From: Clostridiales bacterium
GTDB taxonomy: Bacteria; Bacillota; Clostridia; Oscillospirales; Ruminococcaceae
Assembly (NCBI GenBank): GCA_012523875.1
Contig: JAAYSW010000077.1
Location: 1-6,246 of the forward strand
Reading direction: 5' to 3'
DNA length: 6,246 nucleotides
The translations under genes and the position numbers were made by a program. Each line of letters opens with the position of its first letter. Within the stretch, counting starts at the first letter, position 1. The notes under the pieces were generated by a model. The model was not told where the DNA came from and did no database searches. It saw nothing but the letters and a program-made list of their open reading frames with translations. Positions 1 to 5,032 of the stretch are shown piece after piece.

Positions 1-99
1 ATTAACATCGTTGATGTTATAACGCTTAATAAATATCTTAAAGGGCAAATAATTGAATTCCCAAACGGCAATTTTGTAGAGATAGAACTTAAAATCTAA
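1..99 (+). CDS. C-terminal fragment of a protein with a dockerin-like repeat
   Basis: Only the last 32 codons and the TAA stop are in the window; the frame is open from base 1. The fragment begins INIVDVITLNKYLKG, which resembles the second half of a type I dockerin repeat (calcium-binding loop, then an I-x-D-V-x-x-L-x-x-Y-L-x-G helix). The acidic calcium-binding residues that would come just before lie outside the window, so the match rests on the helix part alone. A 17-residue tail, rich in hydrophobic and acidic residues, follows. If this is a dockerin, the protein is probably an extracellular enzyme or structural protein that docks onto a cohesin. Another helical repeat protein is possible. 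It is separated from rimM by 209 bases and a possible terminator, so it is not part of that operon. Confidence 0.45.
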   Translation: MNIVDVITLNKYLKGQIIEFPNGNFVEIELKI

Positions 100-113
100 T
101 ATCTTATAAAACA

Positions 114-147
114 ACCCTCCTTGTTGGATAATACCTGCATGGAGGGT
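114..147. terminator. Possible weak terminator hairpin
   Basis: The arms ACCCTCC (114-120) and GGAGGGT (141-147) form a perfect 7-bp, GC-rich stem with a 20-nt loop, 14 bases after the stop of the first gene. On the plus strand it is followed only by GATTTATATCTT, so the U-tract is poor. On the minus strand the hairpin is followed by TGTTTTATAAG. The position fits a 3' end of the dockerin-like gene, but the long loop and weak U-tract leave this uncertain. Confidence 0.4.
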
Positions 148-184
148 GATTTATATCTTAATTGGTAAGTATATTTTTTTACTC

Positions 185-213
185 TTTCTCTAGAAAGTTT
201 TTTATGATATAAT
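185..213 (+). promoter_or_regulatory. Extended -10 promoter for rimM-trmD
   Basis: A perfect TATAAT (208-213) is preceded by TG at 205-206, giving TGATATAAT, an extended -10 element. At a 17-bp spacing the -35 region is TTTCTC (185-190), a poor match to TTGACA, which is tolerated when the TG extension is present. Transcription would start near base 220, giving a leader of about 90 nt. It is the best promoter between the first gene and rimM. Confidence 0.55.
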
Positions 214-296
214 AGTTTATATTATATTTATTTTAAAGATTTAATTAATATTTAATTTTCATTCTTTATTATACAATATTTTATTCCATGAATCGG

Positions 297-302
297 AAGG
301 AG
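297..302 (+). promoter_or_regulatory. Ribosome binding site that fixes the rimM start
   Basis: AAGGAG at 297-302 lies 6 bases before the ATG at 309. An in-frame ATG at 288 would put this Shine-Dalgarno sequence inside the coding region and has no ribosome binding site of its own, so 309 is chosen. Confidence 0.85.
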
Positions 303-308
303 ATTTTT

Positions 309-821
309 ATGAGAAAGCAATTCCTTGAAATAGGAAAGATTGTTAATGTGCATGGGCTTAGGGGTGAAATTAAGGTTATGCATTGGTGCGATTCTGTTGA
401 ATTTCTATGTGAATTTGAAGAATTATATTTAGGAGAAAAAAAAGAAAAAATTATTATTGAAAATGCAAGAATTCATAAAAACATGGCTATACTAAAGTTT
501 AAGGGCATTAATGATATTGATAGTGCAAATCTGCTTAGGGATTCCATTTTATACATGAATAGGGATGATGTTGAATTAGACGAGGATTCACACTTTATAC
601 AGGATTTAATTGGAGTAAGCGTTTATGATATTGATAATGGTATGTTCTATGGCAAAATTGAAGAAGTCTTGCAAACTGGTGCAAACGATGTTTATAGCCT
701 TAAACGAGAAAACAAAACCTTTCTCATACCTGCAATTGCAGATGTTATAATTGAAACTGATATCGATAATGATATAATGAAAATTAGACCATTGAAGGGG
801 CTTTTTGATGATGAGGATTAG
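309..821 (+). CDS. rimM: Ribosome maturation factor RimM
   Basis: RimM binds ribosomal protein uS19 and helps assemble the head of the 30S subunit in the cytoplasm. The 170-residue product has the usual length and two-domain layout. The N-terminal beta-barrel starts with LEIGKIVNVHGLRGEIKV (6-23), the family signature. The C-terminal PRC-barrel runs from about residue 95, with DLIGVSVYD (99-107), GKIEEVLQTGANDVY (115-129) and FLIPAIADVI (138-147). It ends in an acidic tail (DDED). The start at 309 follows AAGGAG at 6 bases; the upstream ATG at 288 is rejected. The end overlaps the start of trmD by 14 bases, the standard rimM-trmD coupling. The wider conserved cluster (rpsP, khpA, rimM, trmD, rplS) is not intact here: neither rpsP/khpA before nor rplS after is present. 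Identification is secure from sequence motifs and context. Confidence 0.96.
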   Translation: MRKQFLEIGKIVNVHGLRGEIKVMHWCDSVEFLCEFEELYLGEKKEKIIIENARIHKNMAILKFKGINDIDSANLLRDSILYMNRDDVELDEDSHFIQDLIGVSVYDIDNGMFYGKIEEVLQTGANDVYSLKRENKTFLIPAIADVIIETDIDNDIMKIRPLKGLFDDED

Positions 822-1530
822 GATTGCAACTTTATTTCCAGAAATGTGTGAAGCTGTTTTATCTGAAAGCATCATAGGTCGTGCCAGAAAAAAGGGTATC
901 ATAGATATTTCATCTGTGCAAATTCGTGATTATACTTCGGATAAACATAGGCGTGTTGATGATATTCCATATGGTGGTGGTATGGGAATGGTTATGCAGG
1001 CAGAGCCAATATATAACTGCTATAAGGCTGTATGTGAACAGCTGGGCTGTAAACCGCATACTATATATATGACACCGAAAGGATTTCGTTTAACTCAAGT
1101 AAAATCCGCTGAATTATCTCTCAAGAAGGATATTTTTATAATTTGTGGGCATTATGAAGGTGTTGACCAACGTATAATAGATAAAATCGTTGATGAAGAA
1201 ATTTCTATTGGCGACTATGTCTTAACAGGTGGTGAACTTCCAGCACTTGTTCTTATTGACAGTGTTGCCCGTATGTGCAATGGTGTATTATCAAGCCCTG
1301 AATGTTTCGAGGAAGAAAGCCATTTTAATGGGCTTCTAGAATACCCCCAATATACACGTCCTGAGGAGTGGGAAGGTGAAGTCGTTCCCCCCGTACTTTT
1401 ATCAGGGCATCACAAAAACATAGCAGACTGGCGGCATGAAAAAAGCCTTGAAATCACCCAAGAAAAACGTCCCGATTTATATGAAAAATATACAAAAGCA
1501 TTATCTACAGATATAAAATTTAAAGACTAA
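808..1530 (+). CDS. trmD: tRNA (guanine-N1)-methyltransferase TrmD
   Basis: TrmD uses S-adenosylmethionine to methylate N1 of G37 next to the anticodon in tRNAs, preventing +1 frameshifting. It is a homodimer of the SPOUT class with a trefoil-knot cofactor site. Visible family motifs (numbering from 808): RIATLFPEM (5-13), PYGGGMGMVMQAEP (54-67), ICGHYEGVDQRI (112-123), SIGDYVLTGGELPALVLIDSV (133-153), GLLEYPQYTRPEEW (175-188) and VPPVLLSGHH (193-202). The length of 240 residues is typical. Position 170, which I align with catalytic Asp169 of the E. coli enzyme, is Glu; the following Ser (171) and the motif Arg (155) are kept. Possible starts are TTG 805, ATG 808 and ATG 811. ATG 808 is chosen because GAAGGGG ends 7 bases before it; 811 gives the more common single-Met N terminus. 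It is cotranscribed with rimM. I see no clear terminator after it. Confidence 0.96.
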   Translation: MMRIRIATLFPEMCEAVLSESIIGRARKKGIIDISSVQIRDYTSDKHRRVDDIPYGGGMGMVMQAEPIYNCYKAVCEQLGCKPHTIYMTPKGFRLTQVKSAELSLKKDIFIICGHYEGVDQRIIDKIVDEEISIGDYVLTGGELPALVLIDSVARMCNGVLSSPECFEEESHFNGLLEYPQYTRPEEWEGEVVPPVLLSGHHKNIADWRHEKSLEITQEKRPDLYEKYTKALSTDIKFKD

Positions 1531-1533
1531 TGG

Positions 1534-1545
1534 ATTCTTAAGAAT
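1534..1545. repeat. 12-bp perfect palindrome after trmD
   Basis: ATTCTTAAGAAT is its own reverse complement and starts 3 bases after the trmD stop. As RNA it can form only a 4-bp AT-rich stem with a TTAA loop and has no U-tract, so it is a poor terminator. It could be a protein-binding site or chance in AT-rich DNA. Confidence 0.35.
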
Positions 1546-1731
1546 TAATGGAAATACTTGCATTTAATATTTTCTAAGCATTTTATCTTTAATTTATACA
1601 TTTTTCATTAATGATTTAGAAATATTCTTTGTAAAAACCATATATAATCACGTGTTGAAAACTGTGTAATCTAAATAATCCACCACATAATGTAAAAACA
1701 TCAATGATTTCTTCGTGAATATTAACAAAAA

Positions 1732-1759
1732 TTGAACAGATATTTTAAAGTGGTATAAT
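1732..1759 (+). promoter_or_regulatory. HPr promoter P1 (distal)
   Basis: TTGAAC (1732-1737), a 16-bp spacer and a perfect TATAAT (1754-1759), with TG at 1751-1752 making an extended -10 (TGGTATAAT). This is a strong match to the vegetative sigma-A consensus. The predicted start is near 1766, about 245 nt before the HPr ATG. Confidence 0.75.
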
Positions 1760-1808
1760 CAAAGCGTAGAACTTTCACTCAAAAATGAACAATATAGCCC
1801 TTTTGAAG

Positions 1809-1837
1809 TTGACTATAGTTTTTTTAGCTTGTATAAT
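1809..1837 (+). promoter_or_regulatory. HPr promoter P2 (proximal)
   Basis: TTGACT (1809-1814), exactly 17 bp, and a perfect TATAAT (1832-1837): 11 of 12 consensus bases at ideal spacing. The predicted start is near 1844, leaving a leader of about 168 nt. It lies 78 bases downstream of P1, and a 7-T run falls in its spacer. Confidence 0.75.
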
Positions 1838-2011
1838 GATAATTAGCAAAGAAAATAAAAAGGGAATGTTAAAATCCAAAGTAACTTAACTTTTCAAGAA
1901 TTTGAAATGTCAATATACTTTATCAACAAAACACTATTGGGTTTAGACTTTTTTCTGCTAGTCGCAATTGGTATATGAATTATCGAATTTAATTTAGGGA
2001 GTTGTGTTAAT

Positions 2012-2284
2012 ATGTATGTAAAAGATGTTATGGTACAAAATCAGGTTGGCTTGCACGCTAGACCAGCTACGTTTTTTATTCAAAAAGCTAATGAATTTAA
2101 GTCTTCAATTTGGATTGAAAAAGAAGAACGCCGTGTAAACGCAAAGAGCCTTCTTGGTATTCTTTCTCTTGGTATCGTTGGTGGGACTGCGATTAGAATT
2201 ATTGCTGACGGTTCTGATGAGCAATCCGCTGTTGATGCTCTTGTTGAATTGGTTGAAAGCGGATTTAGCGAAGATAGTAGATAG
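2012..2284 (+). CDS. ptsH: HPr family phosphocarrier protein
   Basis: HPr is the small cytoplasmic phosphocarrier of the sugar phosphotransferase system. Enzyme I phosphorylates His15 using phosphoenolpyruvate, and the phosphate passes on to sugar-specific EIIA proteins. In Bacillota, HPr kinase also phosphorylates Ser46, and P-Ser-HPr is the co-repressor of CcpA. Both sites are present at canonical positions: GLHARPAT with His15, and NAKSLLG with Ser46, followed by ILSLGI. The length of 90 residues is normal. Having His15 argues against a Crh-type regulator, which lacks it, although VNAKSLLG differs slightly from the common VNxKSIMG. AGGGAG (1996-2001) lies 10 bases before the ATG. It is monocistronic: ptsI is not adjacent, the next gene is convergent, and two tandem promoters precede it. 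It could be one of several HPr paralogues in the genome. Confidence 0.93.
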   Translation: MYVKDVMVQNQVGLHARPATFFIQKANEFKSSIWIEKEERRVNAKSLLGILSLGIVGGTAIRIIADGSDEQSAVDALVELVESGFSEDSR

Positions 2285-2314
2285 GGAATAATAATAAATA
2301 ATATATTTTAAATT

Positions 2315-2413
2315 AAACTGTCATTATGGACTTTTATGCGATCTGGATACTTTAACTTTATGTTATATGTATTACAGACAAGCATATAACCTGTCTGTAA
2401 TAGGCAGTTTTTT
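2315..2413 (+). terminator. Complex HPr terminator with interleaved inverted repeats
   Basis: The core is an 11-bp perfect inverted repeat: TATTACAGACA (2370-2380) and TGTCTGTAATA (2392-2402), loop 11. It is followed by GGCAG and TTTTTT (2408-2413). GGCAGTTT (2403-2410) can also pair with AAACTGTC (2315-2322, one G-U pair), enclosing the core and stacking directly on it. A second perfect inverted repeat, GTTATATG (2362-2369) and CATATAAC (2383-2390), overlaps the core and excludes it. The location between the convergent HPr and spoIVB genes supports a terminator, chiefly for the plus strand; on the minus strand no U-tract follows the core hairpin. Confidence 0.7.
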
Positions 2414-2429
2414 GTTGAGCAAATCTAGC

Positions 2430-3632
2430 CTATAAACCTAATTCATACATATTTTCAGTAAAGACACCATAACCTTTTGCAGGGTCATTTACAAAAACAT
2501 GGGTTACTGCTCCAACTAACTTCCCATTTTGTATGATAGGACTACCACTCATACCCTGTACAATTCCACCTGTCTTATCAAGTAGCTCTTCATCTGTAAT
2601 TCTTATTATCATATTTTTTGCTGTATCATTATTTCTATAATCAATTTTTTCAATGCTTATATTATACTCTTTAGGAATTGTGCCTTCTACCGTTGTCAGT
2701 ATTGTTGCTTCACCAACTTCAACATCTTGCTTTAAACCCATAGGCATTGCCTTGCTAGTATCAGATTGTGTGAAAAGATTTCCAAATACCCCATATTCGT
2801 TATTCTTACTTAATATTCCTATGGCATCACCTGAAATAAAACTACCTTGTAGCTCTCCAGGGATTCCTTCATAACCCTTTTTAACATTATTTATCTGTAC
2901 ATTAACTATCTCACCACTTGAAATAGGTATTACACCACCTGTGTCTATATCGCATATAGGATGTCCAAGACCTCCAAAGGACCCGCTTGATGGCTCGTGG
3001 AATGTCATAGTGCCTATCCCCGCTGTGCTATCACGTACCCACATTCCCACTTGATAGGTTCTGCTGTATTCCGAAAATACAGGCTGTAATTCAAAAGTTA
3101 TATCCCGTCCATCACGGTTTATCTGCACATTAACTGAATTGCCATCAGATTCCGAAATTATCTCTTGGAGTTCGTTATTAGAATTAACTTTTTTCCCATC
3201 AATTGATGTTATAACATCACCTTGTTTTATGCCTGCCTCAGTAGCTGGACAAATGCGTCCACCACTGCATTCAATCTCACCCATTCCAACTACCATAACC
3301 CCTTCCATCAAGAGCTTTATACCGAATGGATTTCCTCCTGGAATTAAAACAGGAGTTTCAACTTCAAGTAATTCTACATCTTTAACGGGAATAACCCCGA
3401 AAAGCTTTAAGGTTGCTGTTTGTGATAAAGGTAATGCCTCACTTTTAACGGATTGTACTGCCTTTTCTTGAACCTGTGCCTCAATTTCAATGACTGTATT
3501 TAACGAAAGCTTATCACCGCTAGCAATATAATAACTATCTGGGAGCATTGCTGAGTAATAAGCCATCAATGTCCATATATTAAACAAAGTAAAAGTTGCT
3601 ACAAAACTAAACCCTTTAATCAATTTTTTCAT
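2430..3632 (-). CDS. spoIVB: SpoIVB sporulation serine peptidase (family S55)
   Basis: In Bacillus, SpoIVB is made in the forespore, crosses the inner forespore membrane, and cleaves SpoIVFA so that pro-sigma-K processing can start in the mother cell. The 400-residue product has a hydrophobic N-terminal segment (about 7-30), the LPDSYYIASGD motif (30-40), and a PDZ domain (about 95-185, with PATEAGIKQGDVITSIDGKKV at 129-149). The S55 peptidase domain has GLGHPICD with His224, and GMSGSPI with Ser362. Asp347 lies 15 residues before the Ser, the same spacing as Asp363-Ser378 in B. subtilis, so the catalytic triad is intact. Its length is close to the 426 residues of B. subtilis. The start at 3632 follows AAAGGA at 8 bases; an in-frame ATG at 3677 has no ribosome binding site. 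Unusually, it is divergent from spo0A, and recN is not adjacent. I could not find a convincing sigma-F or sigma-G promoter upstream. Confidence 0.96.
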   Translation of the reverse strand: MKKLIKGFSFVATFTLFNIWTLMAYYSAMLPDSYYIASGDKLSLNTVIEIEAQVQEKAVQSVKSEALPLSQTATLKLFGVIPVKDVELLEVETPVLIPGGNPFGIKLLMEGVMVVGMGEIECSGGRICPATEAGIKQGDVITSIDGKKVNSNNELQEIISESDGNSVNVQINRDGRDITFELQPVFSEYSRTYQVGMWVRDSTAGIGTMTFHEPSSGSFGGLGHPICDIDTGGVIPISSGEIVNVQINNVKKGYEGIPGELQGSFISGDAIGILSKNNEYGVFGNLFTQSDTSKAMPMGLKQDVEVGEATILTTVEGTIPKEYNISIEKIDYRNNDTAKNMIIRITDEELLDKTGGIVQGMSGSPIIQNGKLVGAVTHVFVNDPAKGYGVFTENMYELGL

Positions 3633-3640
3633 GTTATTAT

Positions 3641-3646
3641 TCCTTT
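3641..3646 (-). promoter_or_regulatory. Ribosome binding site that fixes the spoIVB start
   Basis: Read on the minus strand, AAAGGA lies 8 bases before the ATG at 3630-3632. It selects the start giving MKKLIKGF followed by a hydrophobic segment, rather than the in-frame ATG 15 codons upstream, which has a hydrophilic N terminus and no Shine-Dalgarno sequence. Confidence 0.8.
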
Positions 3647-3803
3647 CATTTACATATGAGTTTTCATTCTGTATCATTAATAATATAAACTTTTAGCTTT
3701 AAAATATTAGAGTAGAATAAATGATGAAAATTTGCTAATATTATTTTTTAATATTATCTTTTGGTGATGAATAAATAATAAACTGTCCTAAGTATTTGAT
3801 TAA

Positions 3804-3821
3804 AATCTTATTTTTAAGATT
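3804..3821. repeat. 7-bp AT-rich hairpin in the divergent spacer
   Basis: AATCTTA (3804-3810), TTTT loop, TAAGATT (3815-3821). The repeat is perfect but AT-rich and has no flanking U-tract, so it is more likely an operator-like site or chance than a terminator. Confidence 0.3.
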
Positions 3822-3925
3822 GTTTAAAATTCTACATAATCGTACAAAAAGCCTTATCGAAAATTAAGGATTTATTTAGATTCTTAAAATATAAATTTTA
3901 CATTTTGTTTGTATAAAAATATAAA

Positions 3926-3956
3926 TTGTTACTTTTATTACCTAATAAGATATAAT
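3926..3956 (+). promoter_or_regulatory. Possible distal spo0A promoter
   Basis: TTGTTA (3926-3931) and a perfect TATAAT (3951-3956), but with a 19-bp spacer, which is longer than the usual 16-18. If used, the transcript would run through the inverted repeat at 3996-4027 before reaching spo0A. Confidence 0.3.
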
Positions 3957-3995
3957 TTATACACCATTTGTCATGAAATCTTAATATATTTTAGT

Positions 3996-4027
3996 GCAAA
4001 ATAACGATAAACGCATAAGTTATTTGC
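3996..4027. repeat. Bulged inverted repeat upstream of spo0A
   Basis: GCAAAATAAC (3996-4005) and GTTATTTGC (4019-4027) pair over 9 bp with a single bulged A, around a 13-nt loop. CTATTTTTGTTTG follows, so on the plus strand it could act as a weak terminator or attenuator between the distal and proximal spo0A promoters. It could equally be an operator. Confidence 0.4.
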
Positions 4028-4085
4028 CTATTTTTGTTTGATATTACAAAGTTAGGAGAAATGACATAGTTTTTTAATAAAAGAC

Positions 4086-4114
4086 TTGTTTTTTACAATA
4101 AATCATGGTATTAT
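4086..4114 (+). promoter_or_regulatory. Proximal spo0A promoter (sigma-A type)
   Basis: TTGTTT (4086-4091), a 17-bp spacer and TATTAT (4109-4114), with TG at 4106-4107 forming an extended -10 (TGGTATTAT). The predicted start is near 4121, giving a short leader of about 25 nt that contains the AGGAGG ribosome binding site. Confidence 0.65.
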
Positions 4115-4132
4115 ATGGAAGTACAAAAAAAC

Positions 4133-4138
4133 AGGAGG
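4133..4138 (+). promoter_or_regulatory. Ribosome binding site that fixes the spo0A start
   Basis: A perfect AGGAGG lies 7 bases before the ATG at 4146. The open frame extends upstream to a TTG at 4086, but that codon falls inside the predicted promoter and would add 20 residues absent from the family. Confidence 0.9.
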
Positions 4139-4145
4139 CAAAATA

Positions 4146-4925
4146 ATGATTAACAAAATTAAAGTTCTAATTGGCGATGATAGTGTTGAGTATGGTATCA
4201 CTTGTGCAAGTAATTTAAGAAATCTAGGTCTTCATGTAGTTACTCGTGCTAAAGATGGAAGTGTTCTTCTTGATGCCATCAAAAATGGCTCTTATGATGT
4301 AGTTGTGATTGATGCAATCCTACCAAACATCGATGCAATAGAGCTTATTAAGAAAGTGTCTACCTTTGGTGGCACAAAACCCTATTTCATTGTGACTTCT
4401 TCTTATGATAACCCATTTATAGAAAGACAAGTTATGCAAAATGGTGCGGCATACTTTATGCTAAAACCTTTTGAAGTCAGTACACTCGGTGATAGAATAA
4501 TATCTCTCACTCAAGATGGCGAAAATATTGATAATAAATCAACTCATAATTCGCCACCACAGGATATGGAGATTGTAGTAACTGAAGTAATACATCAGCT
4601 TGGAGTTCCAGCACATATTAAAGGTTATCATTACCTAAGAGAAGCTATTTTATGCTCACTTGAAGATAAAGAATTGCTTGAGAGTGTAACCAAACAGCTT
4701 TATCCAACAGTTGCTAAAAAATTTATGACTACTTCATCAAGGGTTGAACGTGCTATCCGCCATGCAATTGAAATTGCTTGGGATAGAGGTAATCTCGACA
4801 CGCTTAACTCATTCTTCGGCTATACTGTTAATACCTGCAAAGGTAAACCCACTAATTCTGAATTTATTGCACTAATTACAGATAAGCTTAGATTGCAGTA
4901 TAAATCAGTTTTAAGGCATGCATAG
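4146..4925 (+). CDS. spo0A: Sporulation master regulator Spo0A
   Basis: Spo0A is the response regulator that commits cells to sporulation. When phosphorylated on the receiver Asp it dimerises and binds 0A boxes (TGTCGAA). The 259-residue product has a receiver domain (about 3-122) with the acidic pair Asp11-Asp12, phospho-acceptor Asp56, Thr84 and Lys107. The linker (about 123-141) is short and polar. The effector domain (about 142-259) is nearly identical to the known family: GVPAHIKGYHYLREAI (153-168), LYPTVAKKF (185-193), SSRVERAIRHAIEIAW (197-212) and FGYTV then KPTNSEFIA. The receiver is clearly more divergent than the effector: the usual D-x-x-M-P-x-x-D-G reads D-A-I-L-P-N-I-D-A, but the phosphorylation residues remain. 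The start is set by AGGAGG at 7 bases. It is monocistronic and divergent from spoIVB. Flow of phosphate is probably from orphan kinases, which are not in this window. Confidence 0.97.
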   Translation: MINKIKVLIGDDSVEYGITCASNLRNLGLHVVTRAKDGSVLLDAIKNGSYDVVVIDAILPNIDAIELIKKVSTFGGTKPYFIVTSSYDNPFIERQVMQNGAAYFMLKPFEVSTLGDRIISLTQDGENIDNKSTHNSPPQDMEIVVTEVIHQLGVPAHIKGYHYLREAILCSLEDKELLESVTKQLYPTVAKKFMTTSSRVERAIRHAIEIAWDRGNLDTLNSFFGYTVNTCKGKPTNSEFIALITDKLRLQYKSVLRHA

Positions 4926-4948
4926 TGTAATTATTCTGCCCTGAAAAC

Positions 4949-4977
4949 TTGTAAAAATTCTATTAATGTGATAACAT
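4949..4977 (+). promoter_or_regulatory. Candidate promoter of the flavin reductase gene
   Basis: TTGTAA (4949-4954), 17-bp spacer and TAACAT (4972-4977), with TG at 4969-4970 as an extended -10. It starts 23 bases after the spo0A stop and would give a leader of about 50 nt. The -10 has two mismatches, so support is moderate; readthrough from spo0A is also possible because I see no terminator between the genes. Confidence 0.4.
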
Positions 4978-5032
4978 GAATATATTGTATTTGTATTTAA
5001 GCCTTTTATTAATTAGTTAAGGAGAGAATTTT

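Larger units (their letters stand above)
1531..2011 (+). other. 481-base spacer and HPr leader region
   Basis: Very AT-rich spacer with no convincing gene. It begins with the 12-bp palindrome at 1534-1545 and contains two tandem sigma-A-type promoters (1732-1759 and 1809-1837), so the HPr mRNA would carry an untranslated leader of about 170 or 245 nt. I found no T-box, ribosomal-protein leader or riboswitch motif that I recognise. A 34-codon reading frame (1785-1889) spans the second promoter and is discussed in the findings. No strong terminator for trmD is visible between 1546 and 1731. Confidence 0.7.
3633..4145. other. Divergent spoIVB/spo0A control region
   Basis: A 513-base, very AT-rich spacer between head-to-head genes, with no convincing coding frame. 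Identifiable parts are the spoIVB ribosome binding site (3641-3646), a hairpin at 3804-3821, a one-mismatch 0A-box-like sequence at 3854-3861, a weak distal promoter (3926-3956), a bulged inverted repeat (3996-4027), and the spo0A promoter and ribosome binding site (4086-4138). I found no good sigma-H promoter (AGGA then GAAT at the right spacing) for spo0A. Its length suggests more regulation than the parts I can name. Confidence 0.6.

Noticed and set aside
606..902. Minus-strand open frame of 98 codons across the rimM/trmD junction
   Set aside because: It lies antisense to two confidently identified genes, has no ribosome binding site that I can see, and matches no family I know.
1629..1648. 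TTGTAA and TATAAT pair in the trmD-HPr spacer
   Set aside because: The spacer between the two elements is only 8 bp, too short for a sigma-A promoter, and no other -35 fits.
2325..2354. Short ATG frame after HPr
   Set aside because: Nine codons, no ribosome binding site, and it lies within the terminator structure region.
11..3215. 13-bp direct repeat TTGATGTTATAAC at 11-23 and 3203-3215
   Set aside because: Both copies lie in coding sequence in unrelated genes, and about one such AT-rich 13-mer match is expected by chance in a window of this size.
2653..3471. Two plus-strand open frames (2653-2874 and 3139-3471) inside spoIVB
   Set aside because: They are antisense to the PDZ and peptidase regions of spoIVB and show no protein motifs of their own.
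3633..3760. Search for a sigma-F or sigma-G promoter for spoIVB
   Set aside because: Half-matches such as GAATG and CATCATT occur on the minus strand, but none pairs with its partner element at the required spacing.
4054..4069. Strong Shine-Dalgarno sequence followed by ATG ACA TAG upstream of spo0A
   Set aside because: The spacing of 2 bases is too short, the frame is two codons long, and it lies upstream of the proximal promoter start.
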